This document shows, piece after piece, positions 35,863 through 47,860 of a DNA stretch of 64,000 bases. Under the pieces are notes generated by a model that had not been told where the DNA came from, ran no database searches, and saw nothing but the letters and a program-made list of their open reading frames with translations. The DNA comes from Pholiota molesta. Taxonomy: Eukaryota; Basidiomycota; Agaricomycetes; Agaricales; Strophariaceae. The stretch covers positions 682,001-746,000 of the forward strand of contig JACGCK010000003.1 in assembly GCA_014925825.1 (NCBI GenBank), in the 5' to 3' direction. A program made the position numbers and the translations under genes. Numbering within the stretch: position 1 is the first letter of the stretch; each line of letters starts with the position of its first letter.

Positions 35863-36426
35863 TAATCGCGTTTCCGGAGTCTATGATGCTGGCAGCATCC
35901 CGTGCATACGCCAGATGGACAAAGAAAGATGTGGGACGTGTTATGTAGAGACGATGCGGCGGCAGCGGCAGGAAAGAGGTGCTATCCGACTTCCTAAAAA
36001 GGATGCTTTATTTTTGTTCTGCTCAGGTTCTGCACATGGTTCCTTCTTCCAAAATCGCATCCATCTCTATACGTCAGCGGCTTCGAATCTCTCAGATACA
36101 TACACATGCCGCGGGCGCGTAAAGCCCGAGCCCAACACACTGCCCAGCATGGGACGCATTACGCTTATTGATCTCTATCGCTTACTGGAGAATTTTCAAT
36201 TAGAAGGGGTAACAACACATGGATTCTTGGAAATTTTGACAGCATTCGGTCTGCTATCTTCTATTATCTACTTATGTAGGTCGGGGCTCCACGTCGGATT
36301 TATTTCAAGAGCCATACAGCCGCCTGCTTTAGCCTGTGGACAGCAGCCACGGCCAACGTGCGGTCTGATTCGACAGAAATCGGATATAAAGACTCGTGCA
36401 TCTCCATGTCGTGGTCCTTGCCAAAC
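35863..36426. other. Bidirectional intergenic promoter, PP2C / acid phosphatase
   Basis: No gene is seen. The downstream side has a TATAAA at 36385-36390 oriented toward the phosphatase gene. Confidence 0.5.
36385..36390 (+). promoter_or_regulatory. Candidate TATA box of the histidine acid phosphatase
   Basis: TATAAA lies 37-42 bases before the ATG at 36427, implying a very short 5' UTR if used. Confidence 0.45.
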
Positions 36427-38586
36427 ATGATCCATTTCCTGTCCCTGTTGATTTCTTTCGCGTTGATTCATGGATCTGTTATAGCGGTTCCTCAGCGAGC
36501 GTCTACTTTCGCAGGTTCTCCTTCGACAGCTATCTTTCCACCCCCAGGAGTCAGTGTAACCGCCACGGATACATTTTTCTTGGATGGTTCCGAAATTGGA
36601 TTTGCAGGCCCAACGCTTAGTGAGCACATCATGGTTGACTTCCCTTGCAAGGCATTCTATGCTAATCATGGATGTTGACAGCTGGCGATGAAGCGAATGC
36701 TATTGCAACGGCTCCTTCCGTAGCAAAGATGAATAATATATTTCCTCTAGTAGAACCAAGTGCCTTAGACGCCAACTCCAAAAGCAATGAGGGCAAATAT
36801 TTCAACGTCTTAGAACATATAGGCCAACTTTCTCCTTGGCAATCGGTCGAGTCTTTTGGACTTCACAACACCTCACCAGTGATACCGAAAGGATGCAGTC
36901 TCAAGCAAGTTCATTTGCTTCATCGTCACGGAGCTAGATACCCTACTGGTGACTCTTCTATCAGTAGCTTTGCTGCTAAAGTGCATAGCACTGCTATCAC
37001 AGGCAAGGGATTCTCTGCCTCTGGTGCATTGAGCTTTTTGAATACCTGGACCTATAAGCTTGGTGCTGAGACTTTGACCCCTTTTGGCCGCTCGCAATTG
37101 TAGTTTGTTATTTTTTCTCTCATGAAGCATGGCTCTCATTAGTGATCTAGATTTACCCTAGGGGTTGGATTTAGAATGAAATATGGTATGTCGTCTAATC
37201 AATCAGTCACGATTTAGTTCCGCTCACTGAGGTATTTTTTCAAGGTGAACTCCTCAAGGATCTTACAGATATCCCGGTATTTCGTACTACGTCTGAAGGT
37301 AAAGCGTGCTATCCATACATTATTCCAGTATCAATCACTAAAATATGGTTTATTGCATTATTAGCCCGTATGGTTGACTCGTCGTAAGTTTCAACCTATA
37401 TTGCTAGACACGTATCTTATAATTTCCTCAGACTTCACTTCGCTGCGGGATTTTTCGGTGTCCAAGAATATCAAAAAGACTATCACCAGTTCATAATGGT
37501 CGAAAATGATGGACAAAACAACACCCTTGCTCCATATTTCAATTGTGCAAATGCCAACAACGACGTTTTTAATTTTGGGAGCACCCAGGCAGCAAAGTGG
37601 GCTCAAATTTATTTGGCACCGACTTTGAAGAGATTGTCCCCCATGCTGAAGGGGTTCAATCTCACTGCAACAGACTTGATTTCAATGCAGCAACTCTGCG
37701 CATACGAGGTATGATCAATACTTCCATTATAAGTACCTTATACTCATTATCCGCAGACTGTTGCTCTTGGATTCTCTGAATTTTGTGATATATTCACAGA
37801 AGACGAATGGAAGGGATACGAATACTTTATTGGTATTAACGTTCCGTGATGTCAGATACCATGTACTGATTTCATTGTAGACCTTGATTTTGGTATGCCA
37901 ACGGCCCTGGGAATCCAGCTTCCAGCGCCCAGGGCATAGGCTACGTCCAGGAATTGGTTTCTCGCCTAACGCAGACCCGAATCACACAGTTCAATACGGC
38001 GGTCAACGCTTCGATTGTCACTGATCCTGTTATTTTCCCATTGAACCAGACTATTTTTGTAGACACGAGCCATGATACTGTAATGGCTACCAGTATGTTT
38101 CTTTTTTTCTTCTTTTTTTTCACTATCAACAACTGATTCGTCGCTCTCAGTTTTTGTCGCTATGAACTTCACCAGCCTTGCAGCTAATGGGCCACTACCC
38201 ACTGATCGTATTCCCAAAGGCCAGGTGAGATATCTATCATGTGCTTGCTAGTGTCATTCTCAATACGCTCCCCGTATATCCAGACTTACTTCGTCAACCA
38301 AATCGCTCCATTTAGTACTAACCTTGTCGGACAAGTGCTATCTTGCCCGACTTCAGAGAAACCAACACACATACGATGGCTACTGAACGACGCGGCTCTT
38401 CCACTTACTGGAGTCAAGGGCTGCAAACCGAATAGCGATGGGCTATGTGATCTGGAGACATACATCGCCGGAATGCAACAACGCATCAAGGAAGTCGATT
38501 TCACCTTTGATTGTTTCGGCAACTACAGTGTACCGATTCCCGATAATATTGTCGATGGACAATTTCCCAAAAACTTGAGGAAATAA
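36427..38586 (+). CDS. Secreted histidine acid phosphatase (phytase-like)
   Basis: Signal peptide MIHFLSLLISFALIHGSVIA at 36427. The active-site motif HRHGARYPTGD is at about 36920-36950, LTPFGRSQL is followed by an intron and LGVGFRMKYGELLKDL, then VFRTTSEARMVDSSLHFAAG and FFGVQEYQKDYHQ. The second catalytic motif is SHDTVM (HD), near 38068-38085. The C-terminus ends KNLRK at 38586. This is the branch-2 histidine phosphatase family (acid phosphatases, phytases and MINPP-like enzymes) that releases phosphate from organic esters outside the cell. The intron after QL most likely starts GTAGTT, because that choice restores the frame. One frame break near 37890 lies in DLDF-WYANGPGNP, a missing T in a T-run being the simplest cause. 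Confidence 0.87.
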
Positions 38587-38910
38587 GACCTCAAGCACAG
38601 AAGAATATAGGATCATCGACACTGGACGGCTGTGGACCAAATGAAGCATGTACTACTAATATATTCAATGATGATGATCACTTGAAGCAAAATGCATGTT
38701 CATATAGTAAAGATTCGGGGCATACTACATCGTCTGCGCAATTTTTTGTTGCGAATGATTTCACTGAAGTTGGATGTCATACACTCCGTTTTGAGATATT
38801 GGTCTTCCGACGTCACTCACATCAGCTATGGATAGTGTGACGCCTTGACTCAACTAAAGCATGATACAACGTTGACAACTACACTTGCTCTGTGCTCCAG
38901 TTAGACGACC
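38587..38910. other. Intergenic region
   Basis: The 3' flank of the acid phosphatase and 5' flank of VPS20. I see no gene or clear motif. Confidence 0.4.
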
Positions 38911-39874
38911 ATGGGAGGCAATCAATCTCTCCCTAAGATCACAGCGCAGGACAAAGCCATTCTAGAGTGCGTCATCTCGCCAAGTTGCTATGTTCAGCAT
39001 TCCTGAAGAAACATCCCTCTTTAGCCTCAAACTACAACGGGATAAACTCAAACAATACCAGAAGAAGGTTCACAGTCAGTTGTTGCAATCAGATTATGCA
39101 TTGAGACAAATCTATCTAGGTTCAAGCTATCCTCGATCGTGAACATGCCATCGCGAAAGCTCAGATAGCAGCTGGACAAAAGGACCGAGCGCTAATCGCC
39201 CTGCGGCGGCGGAAATACCAACAAACCCTTCTAACGAAAACGGATCAACAGTTGGAGAATTTGGAGCAGCTGGTATCCAAATTACTGCCAGTGTCAAGGG
39301 TTGAATCTATGCTGATAGGCGCTCTTAGGTATCTACAATCGAATTCTCTCTTGTCGAAGTTTCTGTGCTCCATGGATTGAAGCAAGGAAATGAGGTGCTC
39401 AAAGAATTCACAAAGAAATGAATTTGGAGAGCGTCGAGAAGTTATTAGAGGAGACAGCGGAAGCAAGAGAGTACCAGAAGGTGTGCATCTAAATTATGGA
39501 CATTCGCATTCACATTCGTAACCATGCATTCTTCCAGGAAATCGGTGATCTGCTTTCGAATACCCTAACATTGGACGATGAAGACGCAGTTCAAAATGAG
39601 TTACTTGCCTTGCAGCAAGACATAGTCAGTTTATATATTCTACATCTATGTGGTAAATATGTTCTGATACGGTTTCCAGGAGAGGGAGGCCGCGGATATT
39701 ATCCTTCCTTCAGTACCAGAGGAACAGCCATTACGAGAAGGTATTGCCACTGCAATCAATCATTATCTGTTGTTTGACATTCCAACCTCAATTTCCTTCA
39801 CAGAATCGGCAACAGTGGCAGAAACAAGGCCAATAGTGGCGGAAGGCAGACAGAAAGTGGCTGTTCCCGGCTGA
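38911..39874 (+). CDS. VPS20: ESCRT-III subunit Vps20/CHMP6
   Basis: Start MGGNQSLPKITAQDKAILD at 38911. The Gly2 context is a good N-myristoylation signal, as in known Vps20/CHMP6. Short exons follow with LKLQRDKLKQYQKK, VQAILDREHAIAKAQIAAGQ, KDRALIALRRRKYQQTLLTK, TDQQLENLEQLV, VSTIEFSLVEVSVLHGLKQG and NEVLKE. Another frame then continues into NLESVEKLLEETAEAREYQK, EIGDLLSNTLTLDDEDAVQN and ELLALQQDI. The basic first helices, acidic C-terminus and Snf7 pattern define the family. Vps20 bridges ESCRT-II to Snf7 polymerisation at endosomes. A single missing base at 39404-39407 breaks the frame. The tail ends GRQKVAVPG at 39874, 111 bases from the convergent PPIL2 stop. Confidence 0.88.
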
Positions 39875-39985
39875 TACTTATTGATTTTGTACTAGGCATC
39901 TCACTTCATGAGTATCGGATATGTGAAGAGCAGATATGCTTGCAGTTTACCTACTACAAAAATGATACAAATCGCATCGACGGGT

Positions 39986-42024
39986 TTACCAGCCTTCAAA
40001 GTCCCCGAACCCTACTTTCCGTTTCTTTTTGGGCTCCTCAGGTGCTTTGGTAGCAACAGCCTCCTGGGGTCTCTTTAAGCTGAGATATTTGCCTACCCCT
40101 CCACTTCCTGTCCCGCCTCCGAAGTCAAATTTAGGATTTTCAGCACCAATCTTGACACCAAACCAGTTGATGTTATCTTTCTCCTCCGTTGGTTTGGGAG
40201 CACCTGGCTTGTCACCTTCCGCTCTCTTTGCTAGCTTCTTTGCAAGACGCTTTTTGTATTCTTCGAATGGGTCTTGATAACTGGGGGATAGAGGGTTAGG
40301 ATAGATAAAAAGGTATTTCAGTGAACATACTTACATGATGACTTCGGTTATCTTAACAGTCTTAGCCGGTCTATCTGTTCCAGGTTTGATTGGAAGTTTT
40401 TCCAAAGCATCCAGTACATCGTCTCCTCCTACAAGCTTTCCGAAGACGGTGTGCTTCTTGTCTAGATGAGATGCCTCTTTGAATGTGAGGTAAAATTGGG
40501 AGCTACAGAAGATAAACGAATGAGCACAACGTGCTGAGAAATTGAAGTGAAGACTTACCCATTTGTGTTTGCTCCTTTATTAGCCATAGCAAGAACTCCA
40601 CGGCTATCATGTTTGGCAGCTCCTCTCATGTCGTGCTCATCTCGAAATGGTGTACCCCAATATGATTCACCGCCAGAACCGGTTCCAGTTGGATCACCAG
40701 TTTGTATCTGATAGAAAGATAAGTTTGTGTGACAAGAATAGCGGACCGTAGACTGACCATAAAGCCCGGTACGAGACGGTGAAAGAGACAGTCATTGTAT
40801 TTTCCATTCCGAGCTAGCATTAAAAGTTGTAACAAGTTTTTGGAGCCTTAGGATAATGGATGAGCTTGAATTGTTTTCCAAGACAGAAAACACTCACTTT
40901 TTCGCAGTAAAGCTCCAGATTCAAACTAGCACCACCGAGACTGGTCACAACACGCACATACGCACGACGTTTTCCTACATCCTTCTCTTTTCCTTTACCC
41001 TTCAAAGGTTTTGAAATGTCTTCAAACATTATCTCTTCCTGTGGCCTCGATTAGCCTTTACATAGGACCAACCAACATAATAGAAACGAACCTCATCCCA
41101 GAGAAGCTTAGAGCTAGACGCCTCTGAGATATCAACGGACGTGGAAGTCAAAGAAGCTCCAGCCAAGCCACTTGAGTATGGAGAAATATTCCCTGAATAG
41201 ATGTTCAGTAAGTGGATCAAGAAATGGAAGCGATATACGAACATGGAACAGGTTCCTTGCTTTTCAATGCAGCAACAGCTTTAGGTGGCGCGGGTTTTGT
41301 AGATTCAGCGGCCTTTACCACAGCGGAAGGATTGGCCACAGAGGCAGGTGGTAGGCCATGCGGGTTTTGAAGAGTAATCACGTCTGCCCTGCGGTCAAAA
41401 TGAGCGAGATGAGACAAAATATCAATTTGGAGATCGTACTTCTTGAATGGGACGTCATTCACAAGGTCCTTCCCACCCTTTATACTGTCTGCAAGGAAAA
41501 CATTGCCCGTTGTCGCAATCGCAACAATATGGGAGTGTTCGCTGAAAGGTTTGAAAGAAATGGGGTCGTGAATCTCGCCGGTGGCTTCTTTTCGTGAGTA
41601 ATGAAGGGCTATCAAGTCAGAGGGCAGTAATGGTTCCTTAGTGATAGGGTTCGTATTGTTATGTTGTCTGCAATTTATGGGTGGGGTTGGAGGTGAGTCA
41701 AGAATCTAATTCGAAAGATAAATGCTGCGTACTTGAGCCATGGAATGATATTGACTAGATCAAAAACTATCCCAGTTCCATCAGCGTTTCTTGCGCAAAC
41801 AGGATGGGAGAACGGTTGAAATGAGAGAGCGCAGCAATCGAATGGTGTTCTAGCACCGGGATGAGGTGCCTCGGCTTTCCTGCAGAATTAATCGTGTTAG
41901 ATATGTCAACGATGGCATGCAGCTGCACTCACGCTCGATATCCTATTGACGAGGAATGGTCCCCATGAAGTCCGGCATGTTCAGCATGGGTGATGTAGAG
42001 CTTGTCTGAGTTGCCGTGGCCCAT
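39986..42024 (-). CDS. PPIL2: U-box cyclophilin, PPIL2/CYP60
   Basis: Start [18 protein letters not shown] at 42024. An N-terminal U-box region follows ([52 protein letters not shown]). The C-terminal cyclophilin domain reads [108 protein letters not shown] and [21 protein letters not shown] Lys-rich tail with a KKKRK stretch ends GDFEGW at 39986. In this family the U-box gives ubiquitin-ligase activity and the protein joins late spliceosomes; the isomerase domain is often weakly active. The nuclear-localisation-like tail agrees with that. Frames look intact. Confidence 0.93.
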
Positions 42025-42143
42025 GGTGTATGTGGTTGGAACTTGGAAGCAAACTGCTATACGTCAGGGACCCCATCGTCGTTATGTAAGCAATTTCGGC
42101 CCACTCTGCAACTCTTAAACGCGACTGTAGCACTTGTCGCGCA

Positions 42144-44308
42144 ATGCTCAGGAGCATCCCAGCTTCCACCACAGTCAGTCTGCTAGACTTTCTTGTCCCA
42201 AGTCTAATATGCAGATCCCGCACGCTCTCCACAGCAGCAGCGTCTAAACCCAGTAATATTGCCTCTACACTGCACAAGGATGCCCTTCTTGAGCAGAGAA
42301 AACTTCGAGCCCATCTCATGGAACAGGGGCATGCCAATCCAATCGTCCCGGACTCTCTGAAGAAGTCCCACAACGAGTCTTTGGTGGAAATCACCCAGGC
42401 AATAGGAGCACGAAACCTAACGCAGGCATTACGCGCTTGGGGCAAAATGAAGATGAAGCGAGGGACTACACTCCATGACGAGCTTTACCGCTTGCCCCTG
42501 CATAACCAAAGGCAAATATCTCAGCTTTTTGTGGCCCAATTTTTGCTTCACAAGAGAATTTGACCGACGACATGAAAACTATTGCCCGCGACTTTGCTTT
42601 GGAAGCTGCTGCGAATGATATATCGGAAGCCCTTTATACTCTAATGTTCGCTCATATTGAACGGAACGAATCCGACGCTGCCATTGACCTTTATATCTCG
42701 TACCAAGACAAAGTCGAGAGACCAGTTGACCAAGAAAGTCAGCTTACAGATCCTGCTTTCCTGGAACCAGATGACGACCAATCCTACAATCCCAGCCGTG
42801 TATCATTATTGCTGGCTGTCATAACGGCTTATGCTTTGCGGGACTCTTTTCACGACGCTCTTCGAACCTATCTTGCGGCGGATCTTCGACCTCCAGTCTA
42901 CCGAAAGCAAAAACTTTTCGATTCTCTTTCAAGCAAAGCCGACCTGAAGCAAAAGGTCCAGAAATATTTGGATCGGCTTGCCGTCGCGGCCATGGTCTCT
43001 AAACCTGCATACCTATCCAAGCGTATCATCGATATCTCTACACCCAAGTCAACCAAAGATATAGAACGCCTGTATAACGATGTCATCGATGGAATATCGG
43101 GTCCAGAGCCTTATTTGGCCGCAAATGCTTCCAGTGTTTCTCCCGAAAGGCCAGTAGCCATGTCAGAATCAGGATGGACAGCCTTCCAGACCGGCTTCCT
43201 CAAAATCCAACGTCCCGACCTCGCTGCTAACGTATGGAAGGACCTAGAGAAATGTGGGTTCACACCAGGCGTCTCGATGTGGACTGCGTTGCTCGACACT
43301 TACGCTAAGCTCCGCAACTCAAGGCAAGCAATGATCACATGGAATACGATGCTGGACAGCGGTGTCAAGCCAGACACCTTTTCCTATCGGGCTATCATTA
43401 GTGCCCTATTCGACGATAATAAGGTGGAGGCTGCGCTCGCTAGGTTCAAGGAATTCCACAGCAGAAGTACAAAGGAAAAAAACGAGTTTTCTATCCTGGT
43501 CTACAATACCGTCTTACGAGGACTCCTTCGCAAGAATCGCATCGCCGATGCAAAAACTGTGTTACAAGTCATGCAGAGCAAAGGCCCGGCACCTGATATC
43601 ATATCATACAACACGTTCCTTGCCTCTTATTGTCGTCACAATGACTTCAAGGGACTCTCCAACATCGTATCTCAGATGTCAGAGGCGGATATTCCTGGCG
43701 ATGTGGTCACTTTCTCGACTATTCTCACTGCACTGTTGCACGCTGGACGGAAAGATGCCCCCATGACAATAATTAACCTCATGCGCAAGCAAGGCATACA
43801 ACCCAATGTGGCCACCTATACCGCGATCATCGACTCCCAGATGCGAGAACAGACCGAGGAGAGCCTGGAAGCTGCACTAAACATTCTGGACAAGATGGAG
43901 CAAGACGAGGATTTGAGACCAAACGAGGTCACGTACACCTCGATTCTATCTGGTTTATATCGTGGTTCTTGGTTATCCCCTGCCCGGGCAGAAGTGGTCA
44001 AGGCGGAGATACTAGGCAGAATGAGACGGGCTAATATACCGCCCACAATCCCGACATACCACATTCTTATTCGAGCTGCGGTGAGTTCTAAGGACCCGAA
44101 TGGGTATTTGGATGCACTTAGGCTGCTAGATGAGATGGAAAAGTACGGTCTTCCTCGGACTAATACATTATGGTATATACTATTCGCAGGGCTGATGGGT
44201 CGAGAATTATGGGATGAGGCAAAAGTCATGGTGGAAAAGATGGAATCTTCTGGCCATCTTCCCAGTCCTAGCATAGAAAGATTAGCTGATGTAATAAAGA
44301 GAAAGTAG
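42144..44308 (+). CDS. Mitochondrial pentatricopeptide repeat (PPR) protein
   Basis: An apparently intron-less gene. The presequence-like start MLRSIPASTTVSLLDFLVPS (42144) has Arg and Ser but no acidic residues. The C-terminal two thirds contain a run of PPR motifs, for example CGFTPGVSMWTALLDTYAKL, SGVKPDTFSYRAIISALFDD, KGPAPDIISYNTFLASYCRH, ADIPGDVVTFSTILTALLHA, QGIQPNVATYTAIIDSQMRE and EDLRPNEVTYTSILSGLYRG. This is roughly eight or nine units. PPR proteins bind organellar RNA one base per repeat and control its stability, processing or translation. The frame is broken by one missing base at about 42554 (LLHK / ENLTDDMK). The whole would be about 720 aa. It is divergent from PPIL2 with 119 bases between start codons. 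Confidence 0.88.
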
Positions 44309-44365
44309 GAAATATATCTACTTGCCTCATATCAACATCTTTGGTCTCATGTTCATTCGCGTTTG

Positions 44366-44669
44366 TTACACCTTTTGCGATTCCCCAAAGAAGAGTGCCT
44401 TGCTTAGACCCACGCGCAAGTATCGTGCATATACTTGGATTCCGGTCAGTATTGATTCGATGTAAAGACAAGGAAAACATTGCACCAATATGGCTCCATC
44501 GTCTACCGAGCCACTTGCCAAAGAACGGCAGAAGTACGACGGCTACGAGCTGCTGCAGCTGACTGAGACTTTCCTCCCATTCCTTCTGAGCGAGGTGGTA
44601 TTCCTCATCAGAGTCGTAGGAGGATGCTACTGATGAGGAGTCGTCCAGCGAGAGATTCGGGGATGGCAT
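44366..44669 (-). CDS. Small mitochondrial outer-membrane protein, Mim2-like
   Basis: Two exons (44486-44669 and 44366-44433) encode 83 aa. An acidic Ser-rich N-terminus (MPSPNLSLDDSSSVASSYDS) is followed by EEYHLAQKEWEESLSQLQQL, a single hydrophobic helix VAVVLLPFFGKWLGRRW, and a basic C-terminal segment YARYLRVGLSKALFFGE. The pattern WEESL.QL..L...VLLPF.GK..GR matches what I know of Mim2/Emr1-type subunits of the MIM insertase of the mitochondrial outer membrane. That identification rests on this short motif alone. Convergent with the PPR gene (57 bases between stops) and divergent from the hexose transporter. Confidence 0.6.
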
Positions 44670-44855
44670 GAGGAGGAAGAGACGGGGTTGTGCGCAATCA
44701 CGCGCACGCTTGTTGCGGCACGGCTAATTCTGTTTTCGGCAGTGTTGACCCTCCTCCTCCAAGACTTGTAGTCTTGATTTATGTAAGGCTGATGCTCCAC
44801 ACCTGCCCTCAGAGCCATTTGTCGCCTGTTGTCTTTCTCTTCCACACATCTTCCA

Positions 44856-47520
44856 ATGTCAGATGAGCCGCCAAACCATGGCCGCAGGCTCGTTGGCCAG
44901 TCCCTTCTGTACAGCATCTCCGTCTTCGCCAGTCTTGGCGTGTTCCTTGTAAGGCATATGTCTACCTGCTGTTCGAACCAACGCGTTGACTAACGGCCTA
45001 ATGCTTGGAATAGTTTGGATATGACCAAGGGTACGCGTATCTCATTATCTTTCAGCTGCGGTGTTCTGATAGTTATACAATCCAACTAGTGTTATGAGTG
45101 GGATCATCACCGGCCCCTACTTCCGGAAGTATTTTGATTATCCAGGCCCCTTAGAAACTGGCACTTTAGTCGCAGTTCTTGAGATTGGCGCCTTCAGTAC
45201 GTGGTAAACGTTTTGAACACGCACTCTAAGAAACCAATGTGAAACAGTTACTTCCGTTGCCGCGGGGCGAGTCGGTGACGCAATTGGCCGCAGAGGTACT
45301 CTCTTCGCAGGTGCCGTCATATTCACCATAGGGGGTGCTATCCAAACCTTTACCATCGGTTTCTGGACCATGATTATCGGCCGGGTTATCAGTGGTTTCG
45401 GAGTCGGCCTGCTCTCGTGCGCCAATTTTTGTCGCATCTTACTTCTCCTTTATAACGATTGTCTAAAGAACCATCGTTCCAATATATCAAAGCGAAATTT
45501 CGCCACCCAATCATGTGCGTAATAATGCTGGATGCCTCAATTTATTATTTCACTATGTTTAGCGCGGCGCATTGGCATGCATGGAATTTACTTGCAATAT
45601 CGTTGGATATTCGTCCTCTGTGGTACGCTCCTATATGTCCATAGCCTCTTTACAAAAGGTGCTAAAACAAAGTTCAGTGGACAGATTATTTCTGCTCCTT
45701 TATAAAGGGGGACCTTTCCTGGAGAATCCCCCTCTTTATTCAATGCGTCATTGGCCTGATACTTGCTTTGGGGTCTCAAGTCATTCCTGAAAGCCCGAGG
45801 TAGCGTACCAGAGATTTCAGCCGTTTTAGATTTGACTGATGATTGAATTATAGATGGCTCATTGATGTCGGCAAGGAAGACGAGGGTATGCGCGTTATCG
45901 CTGACCTACATGGTGGCGACTCGACTGACCCCATTGCCATCGCGGAGTACGAAGAAATCAAGGATAAAGTCCGAGAAGATGTGAGTGATCCTCGCTTTAT
46001 ACTTAAATAGCTTTCTCGTCCGAGCACACCATTCAATCAGCGCGAATCTGGTGAGAAAAGGTCATATGCTGTTATGTGGCGCAAGTATAAGCGCCGCGTT
46101 TTACTTGCGATGTCATCGCAAGCTTTTGCTCAGTTGGTTAGTCTTATCTGTTGTCTTGAGGTTAGTGCAAGGCTGATTTACCGAATTCATAGAATGGAAT
46201 TAATGGTAAAGTTCACTCCATTTCTTGTTCATATTTGATTGCTAAACTTCCTGACAGTTATTTCATACTATGCGCGTGCGTCGAATTTCTTTCTTTCTTC
46301 TATATCTCCAAGCTGAGTGCGTGAATAGCGCGTGTCTTCGAAGGTTGGACTACACGTAAACTATATGTATAACTCATTCTAACAGATAAATCCAGCGGCC
46401 GGTTGGATTGGCCGCCAGGCTATACTCATGACTGGCATCAATTCGGTCATATACGTGTTGAGCACATTGCCTACGTACGTTCTAAGTCCTTCTCAAACTT
46501 ACAATCCATCCACCTGACGTTTCCGCAGTTGGTACCTTGTTGACCATTGGGGTAGACGAGCGATATTGCTCTCCGGAGCCGTTGTCGTAAGTCAAATTTA
46601 TCAAATGTGTATGCAGCATGTATCTGATCGCGGACTCTGTGTAGATGGCCTCCTCGTTGGTCGCCACTGGCTATTGGATGTACCTTGATGTCCCTCAAAC
46701 CCCGAATGCAGTCGTAATTTGCGTGATAGTTTTCAATGCTGCATTTGGGTATAGGTGTGCATTGCGAATTGACTTATGGTATCTTTCCTTGCTGACACTG
46801 CTTTGCATACCAGCTGGGGTCCTATTCCCTGGTTGTACCCACCTGAAGTAAGTTTGATAGCTACTATATGTTGCAAGAAAACCAGCGTCGTATTAACCCT
46901 TGTTTCAGATCATGCCTCTTAATTTCCGAGCCAAAGGAGTGTCATTATCGACTGCCACGAACTGGGCATTTAACTTCTTTGTTGGAGAAATCACGCCATA
47001 CCTCCAAGAGCTTATCGAATGGCGTTTGTACCCCATGCACGGATTTTTTTGTGTCTGCAGCTTCGTTCTTGGTTAGTGCTTCAGTTCTTCCTGGGTTGAA
47101 AAAGTAAACGCTCATGCTCTTTTTTTTTTCATAATTTTTTTCATAAGTATATTTCTGTGAGTAATACGCTTCATAAGAATTTGCATTTGATTGATCATTC
47201 TTCTACTTTTTAGTATATCCCGAAACAAAGGGAGTGCCGCTGGAAGAAATGGATGCTGTTTTCGGCGAAGGTTCGTGTTTCTGATCAGTTTTAGGCAATA
47301 ATCTCAACCATGTTTTCCAGAGGAGCTAGAAGAAGCGTTCGACAATGCCTCTGACTCGGAAACAGCATTGTTAGTGCAAGGCCGTCGGTCTGGTCCTGAA
47401 TACACGTCACCTACGCGTAGTACGATGGATAACAGAGACCAGGAAAACGAGCCCAGCTGGTTTGCAAAGCTGCTCGGTCGGTCGAGGCGCAGAGATTACC
47501 TACCTGTGCGGAACGATTGA
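44856..47520 (+). CDS. MFS monosaccharide (hexose) transporter
   Basis: At least ten exons; all joins checked keep the frame. Sugar-porter motifs are GVFLFGYDQG in TM1, GRVGDAIGRRGTLFAGA (the G-R-x-GRR loop), VPIYQSEISPPNHRGALACM, IPESPRWLIDVGKEDEG (PESPR), QAFAQLNGINVISYYAP (the QQxxGIN region, here QLNGIN), VDHWGRRAILLSGA and YPETKGVPLEEMDAVFGE. It is a 12-TM plasma-membrane carrier for hexoses. The final family motif VYFLYPETKG is only produced if a 9-base microexon (47148-47156) is spliced between introns 47072-47147 and 47157-47213. The cytosolic tail is polar and acidic. Stop at 47518-47520. Confidence 0.9.
47148..47156 (+). other. Predicted 9-nt microexon in the hexose transporter
   Basis: The bases TATATTTCT are flanked by an acceptor (TCATAAG) and a donor (GTGAGTAAT). 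Including them gives VYFLYPETKG, the normal sugar-porter TM12 end. Skipping them gives VYPETKG, three residues short, with one intron of 142 nt. Confidence 0.7.
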
Positions 47521-47860
47521 ATTTCCTCTCCACGCTTCGCAGCCTGTTCGCAACCTCGGATTAAGTATTCGGTTGCTCAGGCTCAGGCTTCAGGAAGTCG
47601 TAAACTCTTAGTGAATGGTGACGAACCGAATTTCGGATCGAAGCACTGTATATACTATTGGTTCTTGAACCTTGAACGCTGTCTGCATATGTACTCACTT
47701 GCCTATTTGATATGATACAACGAGAACCTAATTTACATTCCGCGCCCTAATTTGGGCTGTGGCACTTGTGCGAATGTAATTGTTTGCCGTTATGTAACTC
47801 CTCTGGCGCGTCCCTGCGTTATTCGAAACAATAGGCATTGTCACGGGCACGTGAGACTTC
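47521..47860. other. Intergenic region, MRH4 promoter
   Basis: No gene is seen. A CACGTG palindrome lies at 47848-47853, only 7 bases before the predicted ATG at 47861. Confidence 0.4.

Noticed and set aside
42545..42560. Programmed frameshift as an explanation of the PPR, Vps20 and other breaks
   Set aside because: No shared slippery heptamer or stimulatory structure is visible, and the breaks occur in unrelated contexts.
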